From IMG/VR virus record IMGVR_UViG_3300029267_003762, positions 1-64,000 of that record: a stretch of DNA of 64,000 bases; one strand, given 5' to 3'. Of the stretch, positions 58,310 to 64,000 are shown in pieces; the stretch's first letter is position 1, and every line of letters starts with the position of its first letter. A program made the position numbers and the translations under genes. Source of the DNA: a virus. The notes beneath the pieces were generated by a model. The model did no database searches. It was not told the DNA's origin and saw nothing but the letters and a program-made list of their open reading frames with translations.

Positions 58310-58672
58310 ATGCAACCCAAGTTCAGCGCAGCCGAAGCCAAGTACATGCTGAAGACCGCTGCCCAGACCATCCGGGCTCTATCGGATGAGAACACTGCCC
58401 TTCGTACGAAGGTGGCCAACATGGAGCAGCACGAGCGCTCCACGAAGCTCGCCGAGCAGATGCACGCGAAGGGCATCGATCGTGACGTGCCCGTCGACCG
58501 GCTGGCTGACAACCTCGACCAGATGGCCGAACAGGGCAAGTTTGCGGAGTATCAACGCGCCGTGGAGATGGTCGGCCCCGACATGGGTGTCGGCATGGCT
58601 CTCCGGGGCGAGGGAACTGAAACAGGGTCGTCTGACCAGCTGACTTCTTGGCTGACCGGTCAGATCGACTGA
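58310..58672 (+). CDS. Small helical virion protein
   Basis: The 120-residue product starts at ATG 58310 after GAGGAGGCCTGAC. It is mostly helical (SAAEAKYMLKTAAQTIRALS, a coiled-coil part) and acidic at the end. Function unknown; located just upstream of the capsid genes. Confidence 0.6.
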   Translation: MQPKFSAAEAKYMLKTAAQTIRALSDENTALRTKVANMEQHERSTKLAEQMHAKGIDRDVPVDRLADNLDQMAEQGKFAEYQRAVEMVGPDMGVGMALRGEGTETGSSDQLTSWLTGQID

Positions 58673-58697
58673 TTGCTCGTGACCTGGAGGATCCAGA

Positions 58698-59237
58698 ATG
58701 AGTGTTGCAAAGGTCAATTTCGAGCTGAAGTCGGACCTCATGGCCGTTCAGCGTCGAGACATCCCCGTTGCGGACAAGAACCTCACCAACCCGTACCACG
58801 CGGCAGCGTTGTTCGATGGTGAGTGGCTGACGATCAATGCCGCTGGCAAGCTCGTCAGGTCCGCCGACATCACACAGGCTGCAGGCACCGCCGCCGCAGG
58901 CGACGCCGTGTACCTGTCCTGCCCGCTCTTCGCCGAGCGCGGCCGCTACGACGTTCGCGCGAACGCCGAGAACAAGATGCCGGTCTTCTGGCTCGCCAAC
59001 GAGCAGTACGAAGCGCAGACCCGCATCTTCGACGCCGCCCTTGGGGCAGGCATCACCGCTGTCGGTCAGCCTCTCAAGGTGGCCGTCATCGAGCTCACGA
59101 CCAACGGAGCGACTCGCAAGTACTCGGGACTCATGCGCCACGGCGGGGCCGGCGATGCCGCGCCCGTCTTCGGGTACGTCACCAAGTTGCCGACGAACGG
59201 CTGGCTCCGGTTCAAGTCTGGAACCCGCAACTTCTGA
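58698..59237 (+). CDS. Head decoration/cement protein (putative)
   Basis: The 179-residue product has the beta-rich, Gly/Ala-rich profile of head decoration proteins and sits immediately before the major capsid gene, as such proteins often do. It has DGEWLTINAAGKLVRSADIT near residue 40 and a YGYVTKLP-like end. The AACCTG GAGG-type ribosome site is good. Homology is not verified. Confidence 0.55.
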   Translation: MSVAKVNFELKSDLMAVQRRDIPVADKNLTNPYHAAALFDGEWLTINAAGKLVRSADITQAAGTAAAGDAVYLSCPLFAERGRYDVRANAENKMPVFWLANEQYEAQTRIFDAALGAGITAVGQPLKVAVIELTTNGATRKYSGLMRHGGAGDAAPVFGYVTKLPTNGWLRFKSGTRNF

Positions 59238-59279
59238 TGACCGGGACGATCCCAGGGTTTCAGTGAAAGGAGATACAAG

Positions 59280-60404
59280 ATGAGCGTTCCGGCACGTGTC
59301 CTCAATGAGATGTTCATGAACAAGATCTCGAGCCCCGAGGGCCGAGAGAAGGCCGCCGAGTACGGTGGGTCCTACGTTCGTGACCGCCTGCGCGAAGTCG
59401 CGTACTCGCGCAAGGTGATCCCCCCGCAAAACGTCACCCGCGCCGACTGCCAGCGGTCCGTCAACCATGACACCCTCGTGAAGATCGTGGACATCGAGCC
59501 GCAGAGCCGCGCCATGGCGATGACCTTCCGGGGTCAGCCCGAGGCCCGGTTCATCCGTGGTGAGCGTTTCGAAGTCGCCTTCTTCACCATCTCTTCGGAG
59601 ATGTTCCAGAAGACGGAACAGGAACTGTCCGCCTACGAGATGCCCATCACCAAGATCATCGAAGAGAACTCGGTGAAGGACATCCAGGAGATCGAGGACC
59701 GCGAGTTCACGCTTCACATCGAAGCGGCGGTTCAGGCTCTCCAGCAGGAGGCCAATGGCGGCGTCGTCAAGACCCTCGACTCCGTGCAGATCGCTGCCGG
59801 CAACGTCGTCGAGTTCTCCGTCCGCAAGGGCGAGCTCGCGCGTCAGGCCGCTGGCGTCCCGAACCAGACGGTTCTTCCGCTTCAGCGGCCCGACCTGGTC
59901 AACCTCTTCAAGATGCTCGACGGCAACCGCCTTCGCTCCGACCGCATCTTGCTGACGGAAGTCGACTGGGACGACATCCTGCAGTGGACGGTCGAGGACT
60001 TCGGCGACAAGCTCCAGTCCGAGACGACGACCGACGGGTACAAGTACAACTTGCTGCTCGGCCGCGCGTACATCCGCACGATCAAGACGGACATCCTCCG
60101 TCCGGGCAACCTGTACGTGTTCACCAAGCCGGACTTCTTCGGGAAGTTCTACATCCTCAACAACACCAAGTTCTACATCGACAAGGTGGCCAACAACATC
60201 TTCTGGCAGGCGTGGGAAGACATCGCCATGTGCGCTGCGAACATCGCCTCCGTCCGGAAGATGGAGTTGTACTCTGCCGACGCGACGTCGAACGACGCAC
60301 AGGGTCTCCTGACCAACTTCGTGCCGGTGGACGAGGACGCGCTCGGTGCGGTCAACAACCGCGTGGACCAGGGCCTGAAGTTCCCGCAGATCGACTCCTT
60401 CTGA
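59280..60404 (+). CDS. Major capsid protein
   Basis: The 374-residue product follows GAAAGGAGATACAAG, the strongest ribosome site in the region. Its size, codon use and position (after decoration protein, before connectors) fit the major capsid protein with an HK97-like fold; E-loop-like EMPITKIIEENSVKDIQ and later beta-rich YLFTKPDFF-type segments are consistent. It forms the icosahedral shell. A search would be needed to confirm fold. Confidence 0.75.
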   Translation: MSVPARVLNEMFMNKISSPEGREKAAEYGGSYVRDRLREVAYSRKVIPPQNVTRADCQRSVNHDTLVKIVDIEPQSRAMAMTFRGQPEARFIRGERFEVAFFTISSEMFQKTEQELSAYEMPITKIIEENSVKDIQEIEDREFTLHIEAAVQALQQEANGGVVKTLDSVQIAAGNVVEFSVRKGELARQAAGVPNQTVLPLQRPDLVNLFKMLDGNRLRSDRILLTEVDWDDILQWTVEDFGDKLQSETTTDGYKYNLLLGRAYIRTIKTDILRPGNLYVFTKPDFFGKFYILNNTKFYIDKVANNIFWQAWEDIAMCAANIASVRKMELYSADATSNDAQGLLTNFVPVDEDALGAVNNRVDQGLKFPQIDSF

Positions 60405-60491
60405 TCAGCGGGCCCACGCGCATAGCGTGGTATCATGGAGAGCGTCGGTGCCGGCAGATGGTGCCGGCGCTCTTTCCATTGGAGGGAAGCT

Positions 60492-61160
60492 ATGGAGCAG
60501 TTCTTGTTGGTGAACACATCGCGCGGTCGTCATACACGTACGGCGCGGGCGACCAACCCGACGCACAAGGGGTTGGCGCAAAAGCTCGACAACGGGGTGC
60601 GTGTGCTGAGGGGAAGGCCCACGCCCGTCGGGCTCGAGACTCTCAAGAAGATCCTGCCCGACGTGCTCAGGCGAGAGTTGGTCGGCATCCTTGAGGTACG
60701 ATCGATGGACGGCAGGCGGGTCAGGTTCAAGGAGGACGGCTCGTTCTCTGTCGACCCGGCCCCAAAGCCCCCGCCGATCCCGTTCGCATCTGATGGGGGG
60801 ATGAAAGTCGACCTCATTGGTAAGGAGCAGATGGAGCACTTCGATGCGAAGAGCATCGGCGAAGAGGCGGACATCACGGGCGACCTCGATCTGCCGAAGC
60901 CCGCCATTGCCTCTCGGGAGAAGATCGTCGATGAGGATCTCGACGAGCTCAAGCTGCCACCGGCGCACGGCAGTGATACGATGCCGGCGACGAGTCAGGA
61001 AGACGAGGACAGCGCTGAGGCCTTCGAGGCTGAAGCGGAGGAATCCGAGGAGGCCGAAGAGGAAGAGCCCGAACAGCCGGCGGAGCAGGAGAAGCCGGAT
61101 CCAGCGAGGGCCCGATCCACCAAGCGGCAGTCTCGAAAGGCGCGTAGAAGGAGCAGCTGA
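60492..61160 (+). CDS. Acidic head-proximal protein
   Basis: The 222-residue product starts at ATG 60492 after GGAGGG. A basic N-terminal domain (LLVNTSRGRHTRTARATNPT) is followed by a long Glu-rich stretch (about residues 160-200) and a basic end. The acidic tail suggests an adaptor, a scaffold or DNA mimicry. Coupled to the next gene (TGATG). Confidence 0.55.
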   Translation: MEQFLLVNTSRGRHTRTARATNPTHKGLAQKLDNGVRVLRGRPTPVGLETLKKILPDVLRRELVGILEVRSMDGRRVRFKEDGSFSVDPAPKPPPIPFASDGGMKVDLIGKEQMEHFDAKSIGEEADITGDLDLPKPAIASREKIVDEDLDELKLPPAHGSDTMPATSQEDEDSAEAFEAEAEESEEAEEEEPEQPAEQEKPDPARARSTKRQSRKARRRSS

Positions 61161-61654
61161 TGTCGCTAGAAGGAATCCCCGGGATGTCGCGCACGTTCAT
61201 CATGTTCGTGCACCAAGTTCGGGTGTTCCTTCGCGACTACCCCGAGCTCAATCGGTTGGTGCGGGGCGTCGAGTCGTCGGATCGTCAGATTGCTTGGGCG
61301 GTCATGGACGCCGTCGAGGACTTCAACGGCACCCCGCACTTTACCGAGTACACGCTCGAGCAGCTTCTCGCGAAGCACCAGGGGCACCTTCTCACGCGGA
61401 TGACCGCCATCAACTTGATCGAGTCGGTGGGGCTGCTTCAAACGCGCAACCACATCAACTACAGTGACGGTGGTTTGAACGTCGGCGCCAACGACAAGAC
61501 GGGTCTTCTGATGAACTGGTTGCAGCTCTTCAAGAACGAAACAGAGCAGAAGAAGACCAGGGCCAAGGTCGGCATGAACATCGAGGACGCCATGGATTCG
61601 TACGGAGTGGCGAGCGAGTACTGGGCGACGAATGCCACGTACGCGAGCTATTGA
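61160..61654 (+). CDS. Head-tail connector-like protein (putative)
   Basis: The 164-residue protein begins at an ATG overlapping the previous stop. It has mixed helical and strand segments (FIMFVHQVRVFLRDYPELNR) and an aromatic end. Position after the major capsid gene suggests a connector/adaptor role. Unproven. Confidence 0.5.
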   Translation: MSLEGIPGMSRTFIMFVHQVRVFLRDYPELNRLVRGVESSDRQIAWAVMDAVEDFNGTPHFTEYTLEQLLAKHQGHLLTRMTAINLIESVGLLQTRNHINYSDGGLNVGANDKTGLLMNWLQLFKNETEQKKTRAKVGMNIEDAMDSYGVASEYWATNATYASY

Positions 61655-61688
61655 CCGGAGCATTCTCGACGAGAACTGAGGCAAGGAC

Positions 61689-62150
61689 ATGGCATTCAAG
61701 ACGCGCAAGTTCAGCAGCATGTTGCACATGGACACGTTCCTGAACGGTGGAATCATCTGCGGAAACAACAAGGCTGTGCAGGGGATCGAGGGGCTCGTCG
61801 GCAAGACCCTTACGTTCACCGCCCCCGCCGGCGCTGTTACGTTCGCTGCGGTACCCGGCCGGAACAACCCGAACAAGCTCCTCGTCGAGGACATCCATGC
61901 TCAGATCGCGGCCGTGCCTGCCCTGGGGGACGTGGTGGTCTTCGCCGTGGACGGGTGCGTGGCCTTTGGGAGGAGCACGCCAGGGCAAGTTGTCGCGCTT
62001 TCCGCTGGGCCGGAGGATTCTCGCCCCTTGCTCGGCCTGTCCAGGAGTGGGGCGGTCAGCGGCGTCGTCCACAACCCACCCACCACCGTTCCGTACGTGT
62101 TCTGGATGCATGAGACGAACGGGGCCTGGGTCGTCTGCACCGTGGAGTGA
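61689..62150 (+). CDS. Virion beta-rich protein
   Basis: The 153-residue product begins with a short basic N-terminus followed by a Gly/Ala-rich beta domain (VGKTLTFTAPAGAVTFAAVPG). It resembles tail-tube or decoration-type subunits but is not confirmed. The next gene starts two bases after its stop. Confidence 0.55.
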   Translation: MAFKTRKFSSMLHMDTFLNGGIICGNNKAVQGIEGLVGKTLTFTAPAGAVTFAAVPGRNNPNKLLVEDIHAQIAAVPALGDVVVFAVDGCVAFGRSTPGQVVALSAGPEDSRPLLGLSRSGAVSGVVHNPPTTVPYVFWMHETNGAWVVCTVE

Positions 62151-62152
62151 TC

Positions 62153-64000
62153 ATGAACGACTTCGAACGAGCGATCGTCGGCGACCTGCCCTTGAGCTTC
62201 AAGGCGGACGCCTGGTTCAGTGTCAAGCACGCTGCGATCGGAGACCCGCCAGACACGACCGGGGCCATCGAGGGGCAGTTCCCTGTCCCCGTCGCCCAAG
62301 TGCTTGAGGGTCTTGCGGAGATGGTCAAGGCCAAGATGACCATCATGTACGCGTACGCTACGTACTCTCAGACCATCCGTGGGCCTTTCCGCGGCGAGCT
62401 CGCGGAGAACTTCCAGGAGTTTGCCGAGGACGACCTCGAGGACCTTGAGTGGTACCTGCGTCGCATGTCGAGTCTCGGTGGAGGGGCCCACCTTCCGCAG
62501 ATTGATCCTCCGCCGGCGACGACCGACCCGATCGAGGCCATCAAGATCACTCTTCGGCTGGAGCAGGAGACTGTGGCCAAGCTCGCGGCTCTTCGCAACC
62601 TCGTCGGGGACAACCCGATGAAGTTCGACCTCGAGGCCTTTATGGCGGAAGAGCAGATGCACGTCGATCGGCTGTGGCAGCTTCTCCCCTACGAGGCGGA
62701 CCCGGAGGAGATGGCCGAGCAGGACGGGAAGGAGCCGCTTTCCATGGAGCAGAAGGCAGCCTCCATGCGGATGCGGGTCGGGTTCATGAAGCTCGGCGAA
62801 GGCATGTCCAGGCGGGAGCTCAAGCGCCTGCAGAAGGAACAGGAGGACATTCATGAGCTCCGAGGGAGTCTGATGGCGTCCTCGAGCCCAGAGACCAAAG
62901 CGTATGCTCGGAAGAAGAAGGTCGTTGGGGCGCTGTCAGGAGGGCTGAAAGGCGGCCTACTTGGTACCGGCATTGGGGCGGCCATTGGCTACGGCACCAA
63001 GCGCGGTCCTCGCGCCGCGAAGGCGTTGGCGGCACTTGGAGGTCTTGGCGGTGCTGCTGTGGGCGGCACTGCTGGGCACGAGCTCGCCGGCGCTCAGGCT
63101 CACAAGACCATCTCCAAGGCGGCGATGATTCGAAACATCAAGCTCGCCTTCGACGACATGGCCCAAGGGGACGACAACCTGGCGGCCTCTGCGGCTCATG
63201 GGGACAATCCGCAAGGCGACTCGAGTGAGCGCATCAACCAGCCTCCGATGGTCGACCCGACCAGGTACCTCGAGGGTACCGGCGCTCTTGGGGTCGATCC
63301 GGCCCTGTCCGACTACATCGAGAAGGAGCGGGAGGGGCAAGACGCGGAGGAGCGCGCGAGCTCCGACTACTACAAGCAGGTGGCCGACATGGCCACGCAA
63401 GAAGCCCAGGCAGCGCAGTCGCAGCTCGGAGAGGCGCAGCAGCAGGCCATGATGGCTCAGCAGCAGGCCGCGGCGCTTCAACAGCAAGTGCAAGACACGC
63501 AGCAGCAGGCGCAGGCGGTGCAGCAACAAGCAGTGCAAACGGCCGCCATGGCTCAGTCCACGGCTGCCAACTCCCAAGCGCAGGCCATCAAGGCCATGCA
63601 GGACGTGCTGCTCCACAAGCAGCTCGCCGCGAACATGCGCCAAGGTGTCTTGGCAATGAAGGACCAGATTCAATCCGTCCTCATGTCCGACCCCACTGCT
63701 GGGGCGGAAGCACAGATTGCGGGCCCCCCTCCCGGCCCGCCTCCCGGGTCTCCTGGCGGGGAAGTTCCCAGCGAAGGGTCCCCTCCCCCTGAGCAGGGTC
63801 CGGCAGCCGGTTCCCCTGCGCCCCCGACTGCACCCGCCGGGGGACCCACTTCTTCTGGTCAGCCCCCCGGGCAGGTGCCGGGGCAACAGGGGCAGGCCAC
63901 TCCGGAGCAGAAGCAGGCATCGGCCGCCAGCAAGATGCTCGAGGTGGCCAAGAAGCGAGCTCCCTACGCCGTACCGGGCGCGCTCCTCGCCGGCGGGCTC
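62153..64000 (+). CDS. Large virion protein with ferritin-like domain, partial at window end
   Basis: The frame is open to the last base (616 codons here). Residues about 45-180 resemble a ferritin-like four-helix bundle: VLEGLAEMVKAKMTIMYAYA, then EDDLEDLEWYLRRMSSLGG, then RLEQETVAKLAALRN, then AEEQMHVDRLWQL. A glycine-zipper segment follows (about 257-312, GLLGTGIGAAIGYGT and later GGLGGAAVGGTAGHELAG), then a Gln-rich coiled coil and Pro-rich tail. The final E-x-x-H is kept, but the usual first-helix Glu is unclear. It may bind metal or act structurally in the capsid interior. Confidence 0.6.
   Translation, partial: MNDFERAIVGDLPLSFKADAWFSVKHAAIGDPPDTTGAIEGQFPVPVAQVLEGLAEMVKAKMTIMYAYATYSQTIRGPFRGELAENFQEFAEDDLEDLEWYLRRMSSLGGGAHLPQIDPPPATTDPIEAIKITLRLEQETVAKLAALRNLVGDNPMKFDLEAFMAEEQMHVDRLWQLLPYEADPEEMAEQDGKEPLSMEQKAASMRMRVGFMKLGEGMSRRELKRLQKEQEDIHELRGSLMASSSPETKAYARKKKVVGALSGGLKGGLLGTGIGAAIGYGTKRGPRAAKALAALGGLGGAAVGGTAGHELAGAQAHKTISKAAMIRNIKLAFDDMAQGDDNLAASAAHGDNPQGDSSERINQPPMVDPTRYLEGTGALGVDPALSDYIEKEREGQDAEERASSDYYKQVADMATQEAQAAQSQLGEAQQQAMMAQQQAAALQQQVQDTQQQAQAVQQQAVQTAAMAQSTAANSQAQAIKAMQDVLLHKQLAANMRQGVLAMKDQIQSVLMSDPTAGAEAQIAGPPPGPPPGSPGGEVPSEGSPPPEQGPAAGSPAPPTAPAGGPTSSGQPPGQVPGQQGQATPEQKQASAASKMLEVAKKRAPYAVPGALLAGGL

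Overview
This window is one contiguous stretch of a large tailed double-stranded DNA phage (or prophage) genome with high G+C. The evidence is a GpA-type large terminase (48386-50293), a capsid maturation/capsid/connector gene run (51020-64000), a spike-like protein (7815-9023), two cell-wall lysis genes, phage-borne tRNAs and tmRNA, ThyX, an ATP-dependent DNA ligase, and dense small genes with ATGA/TGATG overlaps. Shine-Dalgarno sites, sigma70-like promoters (TTGACC/TTGAGT, 16-17 bp, TANNCT) and a tmRNA tag beginning AND(N) indicate an ordinary bacterial host, perhaps a proteobacterium; the host itself cannot be named from the sequence. TGA, TAA and TAG are all used as stops.

Layout. 1-4.0 kb: small plus-strand accessory genes around ThyX. 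4.05-6.4 kb: RNA island with tmRNA, an HNH homing endonuclease, tRNA-Arg(UCU), an initiator-like tRNA-Met, a second tRNA-Met, a degenerate tRNA, and about 0.5 kb of gene-free sequence ending in a strong terminator. That last segment carries a near copy of the thiostrepton/L11-binding arm of 23S rRNA. 6.4-13.7 kb: membrane, spike and unknown virion-like genes, then a MazG-like gene. 13.8-20.2 kb: small unknown genes in short transcription units separated by terminators and a recurring CTCAATT intergenic motif, including a DUF5131 (Gp37/Gp68) protein. 20.3-30.3 kb: large virion or injected proteins, including an 878-residue protein with a glycine zipper and a 1031-residue polyvalent protein (two GNAT domains plus an InPase-type domain). 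30.3-31 kb: three covarying hairpins, a tiny membrane protein and two odd tRNAs. 31-35.4 kb: mostly minus-strand genes, beginning with an Acb2-like anti-CBASS candidate, with a plus-strand PTH2 peptidyl-tRNA hydrolase antisense to one of them. 35.5-37.2 kb: a CHAP/NlpC-like endolysin interrupted by an intein at its presumed catalytic cysteine. 37.2-48.4 kb: minus-strand genes (coiled-coil protein, HTH protein, PRA-PH/MazG-like protein, recombinase fragment, DNA ligase) plus a plus-strand lytic transglycosylase with an attenuator-like leader. 48.4-64 kb: the morphogenesis operon, including a second intein in a maturation-protease-like protein and a final protein with a ferritin-like domain that runs off the window.

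The two strongest candidates for something undescribed are both non-coding. The first is an approximately 1.04-kb array at 39410-40449 in which GTCG anchors are separated by NNN(GGNNN)n, so that 29 of 34 anchor intervals equal 2 modulo 5 (22, 27, 32, 37, 42 or 47 nt). Such a sequence could form a tandem series of two-tier G-quadruplexes or be a protein-binding lattice. The second is the rRNA GTPase-centre mimic at 5885-5932 within a structured RNA. Other notable points are conditional (intein-gated) lysis, a tmRNA tag that ends in AAVA rather than ALAA, and several tRNAs with abnormal anticodon arms.

How the parts may fit together (inference): tRNAs, tmRNA, PTH2 and the rRNA mimic suggest heavy intervention in host translation. 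ThyX and two nucleotide pyrophosphohydrolase-like proteins adjust nucleotide pools. Polyvalent and glycine-zipper proteins are probably packaged and injected. The intein-split lysin and the attenuated transglycosylase leader would delay lysis.
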